Shown: positions 19,057 to 27,441, counted from the first letter of the stretch. The stretch: 64,000 nt of DNA from JAACFF01 sp963701435 (GCA_963701435.1 CAVPAL010000005.1:62001-126000); one strand, 5' to 3'. The notes: a model not told the origin generated them from the letters alone. Made by a program: numbers and translations.

Positions 19057-20157
19057 TTATGGCCAGCCAACTTCAATAGCATGGCACATGCCGCGTCCAA
19101 GCCAGCCATATTCGGTTCCTGGAGCCGGGTTGAGAATTTTCATGACAACCGGTTCAGCGCCCGGGCCGCTGTAATACAATACCTGAACATATACCGATGG
19201 ATAGGTAATATCCAAATCCTGGAACCAGCCGCTGTCTTGCCAGCCGTCCATAGCATACCATTCTACATAAACGCGTCCACCCACTTCCTGAACAACATAC
19301 AGGCCGCGCCGCGCTTCATCCCCGCTAACATCGAAATTAATCCGCAGACATGCCTTTTCACGCCATGGTTTGGTAGGCGTAATTGTTGGCACTGTCGTTG
19401 ATACTTCTGTTGGTGGGGTTGGTAGGGTCCCTGTAGCTGTCACTGTCGGTGTTGGTGTAGTAGTCAGGGTGCCTGTAGGTGTTTCCGTTGGGGTTGGTGT
19501 AGTAGTCAGGGTGCCTGTAGGTGTTTCCGTTGGGGTTGGTGTTTCCGTTGTTGTCGGTGTAGCTGGTGTAGCTGTAGAGGTCGGTGTTTCCGTTGGGGTT
19601 GGCGTCTCTGTCCCTTGGCAAATAACATAAATCAAGCCTACGCTGTCTACTGCACCGAAAGACAATTCACCGGCTGTTTCTGCCACGAAGCTGCCATAAG
19701 AGACCATCCCCTGCTGCGTTTCATGCACGAGTTCACCATTAATGAAGAAACCGTTACGACGATTATCAACATCATCATCAATTTGAACATAATCAACCTG
19801 GCAGCCGGGGTCAACTGGTCCAAGAGGAATTATTTCTTCATAAATCGCATATTCCGTAAACGGCACATCCTCAATTTGCCAGACCCGTTCTTTCCAGACT
19901 GCATCAAGAGTTGGGCCAGGCACAACCGTATAAACATTTTCACCACGGAACTTAATGATAAACTCGTATCCTGGCGGAACTTCAAATGTCCCCGGTCCCT
20001 CACCCAGGAACGTTATTTCAGGCAGTTCCGAGCCTTGCTGCGCAACATCCAAGGCGATCTCACCCGCAGATTCCTGGGTCCGGAAACTGTTAGCCCAGCC
20101 GGCAATTGCGAACATAATCAGACCAAAGATAACAAATCCGCTAATTCTCTTAATCAT
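19057..20157 (-). CDS. Secreted two-domain protein with Thr/Pro linker (paralog 1)
   Basis: The 366-residue protein begins with a basic signal or anchor helix (MIKRISGFVIFGLIMFAIAG). An N-terminal domain of ~140 residues (FLGEGPGTFEVPPGYEF, CQVDYVQIDDDVDNRRNG) is followed by a low-complexity TPTPTETPTG linker (~195-270). The compact C-terminal domain of ~90 residues (WREKACLRINFDVSGDEARRG, ending ECGWLGRGMCHAIEVGWP-like) has a Cys pair. It shares both domains at high identity with the protein at 21215. Function is unknown; the DDDVDNRRNGFFING part could bind calcium or a surface ligand. Such linkers are common in cell-surface proteins of Chloroflexota. Confidence 0.82.
   Translation of the reverse strand: MIKRISGFVIFGLIMFAIAGWANSFRTQESAGEIALDVAQQGSELPEITFLGEGPGTFEVPPGYEFIIKFRGENVYTVVPGPTLDAVWKERVWQIEDVPFTEYAIYEEIIPLGPVDPGCQVDYVQIDDDVDNRRNGFFINGELVHETQQGMVSYGSFVAETAGELSFGAVDSVGLIYVICQGTETPTPTETPTSTATPATPTTTETPTPTETPTGTLTTTPTPTETPTGTLTTTPTPTVTATGTLPTPPTEVSTTVPTITPTKPWREKACLRINFDVSGDEARRGLYVVQEVGGRVYVEWYAMDGWQDSGWFQDLDITYPSVYVQVLYYSGPGAEPVVMKILNPAPGTEYGWLGRGMCHAIEVGWP
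19430..19535 (-). repeat. In-frame tandem repeat in linker of paralog 1
   Basis: A 42-bp unit encoding GTLTTTPTPTETPT is repeated about twice with flanking partial units, forming the Thr/Pro linker. Confidence 0.7.
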
Positions 20158-20372
20158 AAAAACCTCTTACCTGGAATACCCAATTTCAAACAAATTCTAA
20201 TGTATTATGATAACACAAAGAAATGGCTTAAGTCAACATATTTGCTAACTTTTAGTGTGCTAACAATCGAGCAGCAAAATGCCGGCTGTTAAGGCTGAAA
20301 TTCAACTTGGGGATATGACGGAAACGGCCGTCTCGTTCCCATCCCTAATACAAGCCTGACCTGATAAATTAG

Positions 20373-20412
20373 CAAAAAAAAAGCCGCCGGCAAAAATACC
20401 GGCGACTTTTTA
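20373..20412 (-). terminator. Terminator of the DUF1269 gene
   Basis: A GTCGCCGG/CCGGCGGC stem with an A/T loop is followed on the minus strand by nine T. Confidence 0.85.
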
Positions 20413-20437
20413 AATCATTACTGAATGCGTCTAATTA

Positions 20438-20968
20438 TTAAGCGGCTTCGCCTTCACCTTCGGCTTGGGCTTCATCTTCATCATGATGACCGCCAAAAGC
20501 TTCACGTAATTTAGCTTCCTGCTCGTCAGAGAGAGAAGTACGCAGCACTGTCGCGTCAAATTTTTCCAACTGCGGCAGTACCTTATCAGCAGTAGCTTCA
20601 CGCACCAGCAGGAACAAGGCCGAGTCGCCTGGCTCAATTGTAGCGCCGACTTCTTTGATAAATTTATCGTCAATGCCAATGTCAGAATACTTACCGGCAA
20701 TCGCGCCTGTTACCGCGCCAATCGCCAGACCCAGCCAGGGCATAAAGAACAACAAACCAATCAGCATACCCCAAAACGCGCCGCCAAGCGCGCCGGCGCC
20801 CACAAGACTTGTGGCCTGTTTTACTTTTGTTTTACCGTCTTGGTTACGTACCACAACGGCGGCATCATCAAGCGCGATAAGGTGTTCTTTTTGCATTTGG
20901 ATAAGCGCATCACGCATTTCCTCAGCGCCTGTCGCGGTTTTAAACGCGAAGACAATCATTTCACTCAT
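20438..20968 (-). CDS. DUF1269 family membrane-associated protein
   Basis: The 176-residue protein opens with MSEMIVFAFKTATGAEEMRDAL, a small alpha/beta fold typical of DUF1269. A Gly/Ala-rich hairpin of two transmembrane segments (GALGGAFWGMLIGLLFF, LGLAIGAVTGAIAG) follows. Next is a second alpha/beta part with GDSALFLLV and an acidic His/Glu-rich tail. The fold and order match the family; the role is unknown but it often appears among stress or envelope genes. It starts behind AAGGAG and has its own terminator on each side. Confidence 0.85.
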   Translation of the reverse strand: MSEMIVFAFKTATGAEEMRDALIQMQKEHLIALDDAAVVVRNQDGKTKVKQATSLVGAGALGGAFWGMLIGLLFFMPWLGLAIGAVTGAIAGKYSDIGIDDKFIKEVGATIEPGDSALFLLVREATADKVLPQLEKFDATVLRTSLSDEQEAKLREAFGGHHDEDEAQAEGEGEAA

Positions 20969-21110
20969 AGTAATATATCTCCTTATTTAAAAGTTGAAAT
21001 TTTGTGAATAGAAGGCTCTCTATTTTTACCAAAAACCTTCTTGATCTGGCAACTATTAACATGCAAAGCAGCCGGTTTATTAATGACTCTATAGAGCCTT
21101 TTGCAAAAAT

Positions 21111-21141
21111 AAAGGCCACCGGACAACCCGGTGACCTTTTT
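21111..21141 (-). terminator. Terminator after paralog 2
   Basis: An AAAGG(C)CACCGG / CCGGTG(A)CCTTT stem with one mismatch has T or A runs on both sides. It lies between the end of the 21215 gene and the start of the DUF1269 gene. Confidence 0.75.
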
Positions 21142-21214
21142 ATGGTAATCGCAGCTAAAAGAAGTCGTTGAAATCAACCGACTTTGCGCCGTTTACCTGA
21201 AACCTGTTACTAAT

Positions 21215-22384
21215 TTATGGCCAGCCAACCTCAAGCGCATGGCACATGCCGCGTCCAAGCCAGCCATATTCGGTTCCAGGCGCTGGGTTAAGAATTTTCA
21301 TGACAACCGGTTCAGCGTCCGGGCCGCTGTAATACAATACCTGAACATATACCGATGGATAGGTAATATCCAAATCTTGGAACCAGCCGCTGTCCTGCCA
21401 GCCATCCAAAGCATACCATTCCACATAAACGCGTCCACCAACTTCTTGCACAACGTACAGGCCTCGCCGCGCTTCATCCCCGCTAATCTCGAAGTTTATG
21501 CGCAAACATGCCTTTTCACGCCACGGTTTCTTGGTAGGCGTAATTGTTGGCTGCGGTGAGCTGTCAGTCGCAGTCACTGTTGGCGTCGGCGTTTCGGTCG
21601 GCGGCATACCGGTTGGCGTCTCCGTCGGCGGCATACCAGTCGGCGTCTCGGTGGGCGGATCACCGGTTGGCGTCTCCGTTGGCGGATCACCGGTTGGCGT
21701 CTCCGTTGGCGGATCACCAGTTGGCGTCTCGGTGGGCGGCTCGCCGGTTGGCGTCTCCGTTGGCGGCTCAGGTGTATTGGTCGGCGTCTCGGTTGCTACC
21801 GGCGTGTCTGTAGAAGTTGGCGTTGGCGATGGTTGAACTTCGGCACAAATATTATAAATCAAGCCTACGCTGTCTTCGGCGCCGAAGGACAATTCACCGG
21901 CTGTTTCTGCTACGAAGCCGCCATAAGATACCATCCCTTGTTCCGTCACATGTACAAGCTCGCCATTAATGAAGAAGCCATTGCGACGGTCATCAACATC
22001 ATCATCAATTTGAACATACTCAACCTGGCAACCGGGGTCAACTGATCCGAGAATAATTATGTCCTCGTAAATCGCATATCCTGTAGCCGGCACATCTTCA
22101 ACTTGCCAGACCCTTTCTTTATATGTTGCTTCAACAGTTGGGCCAGGCGCAACCGTATAGGTGTTCTCACCACGGAATTTGACGATAAACTCATATCCTG
22201 GCGGAACTTCAAAAGTACCTGGCCCTGTACCCAGGAACGTTATTTGGGGTATTTGCGCGTCTTGCTGCGGAACATCTAAAGCCATCTCACCCGCAAATTC
22301 TTGAGTCTGGAAACTATTGACCCATCCGGCAATTGCGAACATGATCAGACCAAAGATTATAAACCCGCCTATTCTCTTGATCAT
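21215..22384 (-). CDS. Secreted two-domain protein with Thr/Pro linker (paralog 2)
   Basis: The 389-residue paralog of the 19057 product has the same signal helix (MIKRIGGFIIFGLIMFAIAG), the same N-domain (FLGTGPGTFEVPPGYEF, DDDVDDRRNGFFINGELVH) and a nearly identical C-domain. The linker is different: a 9-residue unit PPTETPTGD (or GM, GE) repeated about six times. The two genes flank the DUF1269 gene in the same orientation, which points to local duplication followed by separate expansion of linker repeats. The ATG is preceded by GGAGGT. Function unknown; cell-surface or secreted is inferred. Confidence 0.82.
   Translation of the reverse strand: MIKRIGGFIIFGLIMFAIAGWVNSFQTQEFAGEMALDVPQQDAQIPQITFLGTGPGTFEVPPGYEFIVKFRGENTYTVAPGPTVEATYKERVWQVEDVPATGYAIYEDIIILGSVDPGCQVEYVQIDDDVDDRRNGFFINGELVHVTEQGMVSYGGFVAETAGELSFGAEDSVGLIYNICAEVQPSPTPTSTDTPVATETPTNTPEPPTETPTGEPPTETPTGDPPTETPTGDPPTETPTGDPPTETPTGMPPTETPTGMPPTETPTPTVTATDSSPQPTITPTKKPWREKACLRINFEISGDEARRGLYVVQEVGGRVYVEWYALDGWQDSGWFQDLDITYPSVYVQVLYYSGPDAEPVVMKILNPAPGTEYGWLGRGMCHALEVGWP
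21590..21775 (-). repeat. 27-bp in-frame tandem repeat in linker of paralog 2
   Basis: About six units of 27 bp encode PPTETPTG plus one variable residue (D, E or M). Unit-to-unit changes are few, suggesting recent slippage or recombination. Confidence 0.85.
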
Positions 22385-22591
22385 TAGAACCTCCTAGCTT
22401 GATTACCCAAATTCAAACAAATCCTGTTTTTTTTACAAACTTGTTTAAAAATCCGACGTTATCTTATAAAATTTTCCAATACAAGTCAGACTGTAACACG
22501 ATAACATAAAGAAATGACTTAAGTCAACTTATTATGTAAACTTTTTGTTTAAATTGCCGCTGACGGCGCAAAAAAGCTCGCTACGTTCAGC

Positions 22592-23113
22592 CTAACGCAA
22601 GCGAAAGGCGAAAATAACAGCTATGACGCCGCCTACCAACCCAAAAATGCCCAAAACTGTGGGTACAGCTAGCGTCGCAACAAAAATATTACTCAGTAGA
22701 ATCAATCCGAAGATGATGCTGAGAACACCCAATAAGCCTATGCCCCAACCACCGCCGCGGAAAGCTTGTATCAAGTTGATAATGCCAATGATTAGACCTT
22801 GAATTCCCAATACGATGATTAATGTGCCTACAACAAGGAAAGATGACCAAAGCGGTGCATCAAGCACTATAAAGCCGGCTAAAATGCCCAAAATCCCTGC
22901 TAACAATTTCCAACCCCAGGCTGAAGAGTCAATGAAGATACTGACAATTGAGAAGATGCCGCTGATAAGCCAGTAGATGCCTAAAACCTGTATCGTTACA
23001 ACGGTTGTCATGGCTGGATTGGTGAGGAATAGAATACCAATAATAATGGCAAAAATGCCTTCTAGTAGGACTACCCACCAGGGAATTGTTGAGGCTTCTA
23101 ACTTTGCTTGCAT
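22592..23113 (-). CDS. HdeD-like membrane protein
   Basis: The 173-residue integral membrane protein has six predicted helices. The opening WWVVLLEGIFAIIIGILFLTNP and repeated GLLGVLSIIFGLILL-type segments are typical of the HdeD / DUF308 family. E. coli HdeD helps in acid resistance at high cell density, but most homologs are untested. Start at ATG behind AAGGAG. It is a single gene on the minus strand, and the 113-bp repeat family has a diverged copy directly upstream of it. Confidence 0.88.
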   Translation of the reverse strand: MQAKLEASTIPWWVVLLEGIFAIIIGILFLTNPAMTTVVTIQVLGIYWLISGIFSIVSIFIDSSAWGWKLLAGILGILAGFIVLDAPLWSSFLVVGTLIIVLGIQGLIIGIINLIQAFRGGGWGIGLLGVLSIIFGLILLSNIFVATLAVPTVLGIFGLVGGVIAVIFAFRLR

Positions 23114-23144
23114 TCAAACTCCTTGTCCGCTTTTGTCATCTGTT

Positions 23145-23256
23145 TGGTAAACCGCAAAAAGTATTTTGAAAGAAAACCATAGCAAATTCGCGCTTTCCTG
23201 GAGGAATTCCCAGATTTCATTTCGCAGGAATTCAAAAACCTTTCTGGAAATTACCT
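23145..23256 (-). repeat. Diverged copy of the 113-bp hairpin repeat
   Basis: Read on the minus strand it starts TAGGTAAT and ends TGCGGTTTACC, as the copies at 23846 and 50257 do. It is about 111 bp long and shares an inner GAATTCCTCCAGGAAAGCGC block comparable to their GATTCCTCAAGGAAACCGC. The rest has diverged. It lies upstream of the HdeD-like gene. Confidence 0.6.
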
Positions 23257-23483
23257 AAAACATTATGTGCAGCAGATTTATTAAGTATAAACATAAGTAA
23301 TCGAAAATGCCAGTGATTTGCATTGAAAAAATCGTATAAAATGCAGGCAACGTCTGTGTTTTCCTATATCAGCCTCGGTAATGAATATCTCTTGCGCGGC
23401 AAACCAGCAATACGATTTATTACACAATAAAAGACATCAAAAATCTGCATAGCTTTCGACGGGCGTTTGGTTATATGTTTGCT

Positions 23484-23512
23484 TTGACAACGGCCGTTTC
23501 TTTTGCTAATAT
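23484..23512 (+). promoter_or_regulatory. Promoter of the SAM riboswitch / aspartokinase transcript
   Basis: TTGACA and TAATAT are separated by exactly 17 bp, about 40 bp before the riboswitch. The spacer contains an ACGGCCGTTT palindrome. Confidence 0.8.
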
Positions 23513-23551
23513 TTTGTCCATACTGTCCACTTAAAAATAATATACACGATA

Positions 23552-23757
23552 CTTATCCAGAGAGGTTGAGGGACCGGCCCAAAGAAGCCTCAGCAACCAG
23601 GTGATTAGTCAAGAAGTCAAATCGCCCAATAGTCTCGTAGTCAAAGAAAAAACAAATCTAAATGACTACAAGACCATAAGAGTAATTGGCTCCATAACTA
23701 AACGACTACTCCCAAGGTGCTAATTCCGGCAGGAGCTGCTTGCTCCTGAAAGATGAG
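23552..23757 (+). promoter_or_regulatory. SAM-I (S-box) riboswitch
   Basis: The conserved S-box parts are present in order: P1 (CUUAUC pairing with GAUGAG at 23752), AGAGAGGUUGAGGGACCGGCCC, AAGCCUCAGCAACC, a long variable arm, then AAGGUGCUAAUUCCGGCAG and GAAAGAUGAGA. The variable arm is longer than usual, giving about 206 nt in total. A terminator follows at 23782. The downstream gene is aspartokinase, the first step toward methionine, so SAM binding should switch transcription off when methionine is plentiful. Confidence 0.93.
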
Positions 23758-23781
23758 ATATGTGCTATTTGCATGCATCCG

Positions 23782-23813
23782 CCTCTCCTGGTAATTGTGG
23801 GAGAGGTTTTTTT
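23782..23813 (+). terminator. Riboswitch expression-platform terminator
   Basis: CCTCTCC pairs with GGAGAGG and is followed by seven T, 25 nt after the riboswitch P1. This fits transcription-termination control by SAM. The alternative antiterminator pairing was not worked out. Confidence 0.85.
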
Positions 23814-23845
23814 GTGTCGCTTGCAACAAATCTATTTCCCCACTT

Positions 23846-23957
23846 AGGTAATCGGCAACAATATTTCAAAATTAGAATCACTCTAGACGTTGCCGATTCC
23901 TCAAGGAAACCGCAGTTCAAGTCCTTTGTAATTTCCGAACAGTTTCTGCGGTTTACC
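23846..23957 (+). repeat. 113-bp hairpin repeat, copy 1
   Basis: It differs from the two exact copies at 50257-50482 at about six positions. The ends AGGTAA and TTACC(C) are complementary. Inside, ATCGGCAAC pairs with GTTGCCGAT and AAACCGCAG with CTGCGGTTT, giving a three-way-junction fold. It lies between the riboswitch terminator and the aspartokinase start, so it is part of the mRNA leader. Confidence 0.88.
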
Positions 23958-23977
23958 CAATACACAGTCTGTAGTCA

Positions 23978-24032
23978 GGTAAACCACGAATTTTTAACCG
24001 GTTTGATTTTCAAAAATTATCCCTGGTTTACC
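23978..24032 (+). repeat. 55-bp hairpin sharing the repeat's end sequence
   Basis: GGTAAACCA at 23978 and TGGTTTACC at 24024 are perfect inverted ends, with GAATTTTT / AAAAATTA pairing inside. The ends match the terminal GGTAAACC of the 113-bp repeat. It sits 27 bp before the aspartokinase ATG. Confidence 0.65.
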
Positions 24033-24059
24033 AAAATCGATAAGTTATGGAGACAAATT

Positions 24060-25475
24060 ATGACGCTTGTAATGAAGTTTGGTGGGACTTCGGTGGGCAA
24101 TGCAAAGGCCATTCGTGAAACAGTTGATTTAATTCTGCAAACTAAAAGAGAATGGGGACAGGTTGTCGTCGTAGCTTCCGGTATGGGTTCAAAACCTGTA
24201 AAGGTAACTGATTTGTTATTACAAGGCGCCCATACGGCCTTTGCCGGGGATACATCTTCTTTTAAGCAAGCGGCCGAAACGATGCGTCAGGTCCACTATG
24301 AAGCAATAGATGGGCTGCTGGAGCCGGAAAAAGAACGGCAAAAGATATTGGCGGAAAATCAGGATTTTATCAACCACTACCTGACGTTATGCGATGCCGT
24401 GTGTGTACTGGGTGAATTAACGCCGCGCGCTCTGGACGCCATCAGCGGCATGGGTGAACAAATGAGCGTGCGTATCCTGGCGGCTTATTTGCGCCAGCTT
24501 GGTTATAATGCAGAAGCAATTGACGCCACAGAACTGGTTGTCACCGACAATAACTTTCAAAATGCCACACCGATTACCGATTTGACAGACGCCAGGGTGC
24601 AGGCTCGTTTACGGCCGTTACTGGAAAACGATATCATTCCCGTCGTCACCGGTTTTATCGGCGCAACAACAAAAGGCGTCACCACCACCCTGGGGCGCGG
24701 CGGTTCTGATTTCAGCGCCTCCATTCTCGGGAAGGCGCTGCGTGCAGATGAAGTCTGGATTTGGACCGACGTCGACGGCGTTATGACCGCCGACCCGCGC
24801 CTGGTACAAAATGCAAAATCAATTCCTATGCTCAGTTATCGAGAAGTATCCGAATTGGCATACTATGGCGCTAAAGTCCTGCACCCCAAAACCATGCGAC
24901 CATGTATTGAAAACGACATACCGCTGCGCATTAAAAACACCTTTAATCCTACCCACCCCGGAACCGTGATCGTAGCGAACGGCATAACAAGCAACGGCGG
25001 CATCAAAGCCGTCACAGGCATTAAGGACCTCGCCATGATCACGGTGGAAGGCACCGGCATGATCGGTATACCTGGTATCGCCGCGCGCACCTTTAGCGCC
25101 GTGGCGCGCACCGATGTGAGCGTACTGCTCATCAGCCAGGCTTCATCCGAACAATCCATCTGTTTTGCCGTACCAGATTCTGCTGCCGAGAGCGTTCTTG
25201 CCAGCCTGCGAAAAGAATTTGCAGAGGAGCTAAAGCGGCGCGACATTGACAGCGTTTGGCCTATGCGCAACGTATCGATTGTGACCGTAGTGGGCGCCGG
25301 AATGCGCGGCACACCCGGCGTTTCGGGCCGCATCTTCAGCGCGCTTGGCAATAACCAGGTCAACGCCATCGCCATTGCACAAGGCTCGTCCGAATGCAGC
25401 ATCAGTATTGTGGTCGATGGGCGGGATACGGCCGCTGCCGTTTGTTTTATCCATGAGTTAATTATCCCGGGTTGA
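24060..25475 (+). CDS. lysC: Aspartate kinase
   Basis: This enzyme phosphorylates aspartate, the first committed step to Lys, Thr and Met. The ATG at 24060 is chosen because GGAGA lies 6 nt upstream and the protein then begins MTLVMKFGGTSVGNAKAI, as the family does. The open frame upstream only covers the riboswitch terminator and repeats. It has 471 residues: a kinase domain (VVVASGMGSKPVKVTDLL, TTTLGRGGSDFSA, DEVWIWTDVDGVMTADPR), then two ACT domains from about residue 330 (MITVEGTGMIGIPGIAARTF and VTVVGAGMRGTPGVSGRIF). Expression should be controlled by SAM through the upstream S-box, which suggests that this copy serves methionine synthesis. Confidence 0.95.
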   Translation: MTLVMKFGGTSVGNAKAIRETVDLILQTKREWGQVVVVASGMGSKPVKVTDLLLQGAHTAFAGDTSSFKQAAETMRQVHYEAIDGLLEPEKERQKILAENQDFINHYLTLCDAVCVLGELTPRALDAISGMGEQMSVRILAAYLRQLGYNAEAIDATELVVTDNNFQNATPITDLTDARVQARLRPLLENDIIPVVTGFIGATTKGVTTTLGRGGSDFSASILGKALRADEVWIWTDVDGVMTADPRLVQNAKSIPMLSYREVSELAYYGAKVLHPKTMRPCIENDIPLRIKNTFNPTHPGTVIVANGITSNGGIKAVTGIKDLAMITVEGTGMIGIPGIAARTFSAVARTDVSVLLISQASSEQSICFAVPDSAAESVLASLRKEFAEELKRRDIDSVWPMRNVSIVTVVGAGMRGTPGVSGRIFSALGNNQVNAIAIAQGSSECSISIVVDGRDTAAAVCFIHELIIPG

Positions 25476-25484
25476 TTTTTAGCA

Positions 25485-25515
25485 GAAGCCGGACTTTTTT
25501 GAAAAATCCGGCTTC
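25485..25515. terminator. Strong hairpin after aspartokinase
   Basis: GAAGCCGGA pairs with TCCGGCTTC and an inner T-run faces an A-run. No T-run follows outside the stem, so termination is plausible but not certain. Confidence 0.5.
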
Positions 25516-25567
25516 ATCAAGGTGCAAATAAAGGCGCGGCCTCTCATTTGCCCATTGTGTTGTTGTT

Positions 25568-26590
25568 TTGAATCGTATAACAAATTCAGCATTTGAAGTA
25601 GAACCTTTTCGTCCTGCGCGATTGCTTGCCAGCCCCCATACCCAAACCATTCTCGCGAACACATTGCGCAGCGTGCGCGGGCTTTTTTTCCGGCGCGTGC
25701 GCTTGGATACGCCCGATGGGGACTTTTTAGATATCGATTTTCCGGTTATTCCCGGCGTAAGCTTTCGCACAAATGCGCCTTTAGTGCTGCTGCTGCATGG
25801 CCTGGAAGGCCACGCCCGGCGCAGCTACGCTTGCGAAACCTACCGGCAGTTAGCGCGCTTTGGTATTCGGGCGGTTGGCATGAACTATCGCTCTTGCAGT
25901 GGAGAAGTTAATCGTTTACCGCGCCTTTACCATTCCGGCGCGACGGATGACGTCTTGTTTGTCATTAATTGGTTAACCCAACGTTTTCCAACTAATCCTT
26001 TGGGCGCTGTTGGTTTCTCGCTCGGCGGCAATTTGCTGATCAAATATTTGGGCGAAGCGGGCGACCAAACGCCGCTACAGGCGGCCGCAGTTGTCTCACC
26101 CCCATTTGATCTACGCCGCAGCGCCGAGAGTTTTGAAAACGGAAACGGCCGTATCTACGCGCGCGGTTTCATCAAGTCATTACGCCAAAAAGTGCAAAAC
26201 CACGCCCACATCATTGGTGAAAAGGTTAATCTGGACTGTATTTTTGAAGCCCGCACCCTGCGTGAATTTGACGAGGCGCTCACAGCCCCTTTGCACGGCT
26301 TTCGGGATGCAAACGATTACTATGCGCAGTGTAGCAGCGGGCAATTTATATCCGCCGTGCGTATTCCCACCCTGATAATACGCGCCCTGGACGATCCTTT
26401 TTTCGCCCACGACATCCCCCAGGCAGATATTGCCAACAACCCCTACCTTTTTCCTGCTTTGACACAGCACGGCGGTCACGTCGCATTTTTTGAAGGCGCA
26501 TTTCCGGGAAAATTACAATATTGGGCCGAACGCCAGGCTGCCCGGTTTCTGATGAAGTTTTTACCCGCCGGCTTCGACTCTACGCTATAA
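25568..26590 (+). CDS. Alpha/beta hydrolase, YheT family
   Basis: The 340-residue protein starts at a TTG (no nearby in-frame ATG; weak ribosome site). Features: FRPARLLASPHTQTILANTL near the N-terminus, the oxyanion strand LVLLLHGLEGHARRSY, RAVGMNYRSCSGEVNRLPR, the nucleophile elbow GAVGFSLGGNLLIKYLGE with the catalytic Ser, ALDDPFF with the acid, and the His in TQHGGHVAFFEG. These match the YheT/UPF0017 group of predicted esterases. Substrate is unknown. It follows lysC in the same direction but behind a strong hairpin, so it is probably separately transcribed. Confidence 0.9.
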   Translation: MNRITNSAFEVEPFRPARLLASPHTQTILANTLRSVRGLFFRRVRLDTPDGDFLDIDFPVIPGVSFRTNAPLVLLLHGLEGHARRSYACETYRQLARFGIRAVGMNYRSCSGEVNRLPRLYHSGATDDVLFVINWLTQRFPTNPLGAVGFSLGGNLLIKYLGEAGDQTPLQAAAVVSPPFDLRRSAESFENGNGRIYARGFIKSLRQKVQNHAHIIGEKVNLDCIFEARTLREFDEALTAPLHGFRDANDYYAQCSSGQFISAVRIPTLIIRALDDPFFAHDIPQADIANNPYLFPALTQHGGHVAFFEGAFPGKLQYWAERQAARFLMKFLPAGFDSTL

Positions 26591-26702
26591 TACCTGTTGG
26601 ATTTAGATCAAATTGTTGAGGTAAACTGCAAAAATTTGTTGAGATCAAATCTGAACGCAAAAATATAACCCCTGAAATTTTGTACTTAAAGGAGCAACAA
26701 CA

Positions 26703-27218
26703 ATGATTATCGACTCAAAATCAGTAAACGCAATGAATGCGCAAATTCAAAGTGAATTTTTAGCCTCAGCCCAATACGTAGCCATAGCCGTCTATTTTGA
26801 TGAAGAAAGTCTGCCCGATCTGGCCAATTTTTTCTATCGACAAGCTGAGGAAGAACGCTCTCACGCCATGAAATTTGTCCATTTTCTGCTGGAAACCGGC
26901 GCCAAACCCATTATTCCCGGCTTATCCGATATTCGCAACGAGTTTGAAAGCGCCTCGGAGGCAGTCCAATTTGCGCTTGATCAGGAAATTAAAGTCACAA
27001 ACCAAATTAACAACCTGATGCAAATCGCCAACGCTGCTAATGATTTCACCAGCCAGAATTTTTTACAATGGTTTGTGGAAGAACAGGTCGAGGAAGTTGA
27101 TACCATGACCACGCTTCTGCAAACAATCAAGCACGCAGGCGGCGCGATGCTGCTTGTGGAAGATTTTGTGCGCCGCAGCTTGCAGCCAATTTTGGACGCC
27201 GGCGCCGCAGCCGAGTAA
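26703..27218 (+). CDS. ftnA: Bacterial non-haem ferritin
   Basis: The 171-residue iron-storage protein forms a 24-mer cage and oxidises Fe(II). Ferroxidase ligands are visible in QSEFLASAQYVAIAVYFDEE (first Glu), AEEERSHAMKFVHFLLETG (Glu and His of the second helix) and WFVEEQVEEVDTM (third and fourth helices). Length and order match FtnA-type ferritins. The ATG is preceded by AAAGGAG. It is single, with a terminator-like hairpin downstream. I saw no clear Fur box in the 110 bp upstream. Confidence 0.93.
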   Translation: MIIDSKSVNAMNAQIQSEFLASAQYVAIAVYFDEESLPDLANFFYRQAEEERSHAMKFVHFLLETGAKPIIPGLSDIRNEFESASEAVQFALDQEIKVTNQINNLMQIANAANDFTSQNFLQWFVEEQVEEVDTMTTLLQTIKHAGGAMLLVEDFVRRSLQPILDAGAAAE

Positions 27219-27240
27219 GCGTTTAATTTGCAGGCATATC

Positions 27241-27290
27241 GGTAAACCGCGAAAAGTATTTTGAAATAACCAAGGCGTAAAGGAATTCAC
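27241..27290 (-). repeat. Truncated member of the GGTAAACCGC repeat family
   Basis: The first 26 bp (GGTAAACCGC then A/G-AAAAGTATTTTGAAA) match the end of the diverged copy at 23145-23172 with one difference. The rest does not extend to a matching far end. Confidence 0.5.
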
Positions 27291-27299
27291 AAAAATTAG

Positions 27300-27334
27300 G
27301 TGGGATGGATTTTAAAATCCGTCTCACGCTTTTT
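27300..27334 (+). terminator. Terminator after ferritin
   Basis: A 14-bp stem (GTGGGATGGATTTT with AAAATCCGTCTCAC, three wobble pairs) is followed by GCTTTTTG. Confidence 0.7.
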
Positions 27335-27441
27335 GCTGTGCGAAAAAATTACGTTAAAAATTACTCAACCGCCATTGCAAATCCGCATCTATCGCTCCAC
27401 AATAGAAATAACCAGCCAAAAAACTCTGCAGGAATTATTAA

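Noticed and set aside
23760..24059. N-terminal extension of aspartokinase
   Set aside because: The extra 100 codons cover the riboswitch terminator and two hairpin repeats. The family start and the GGAGA site place the start at 24060.
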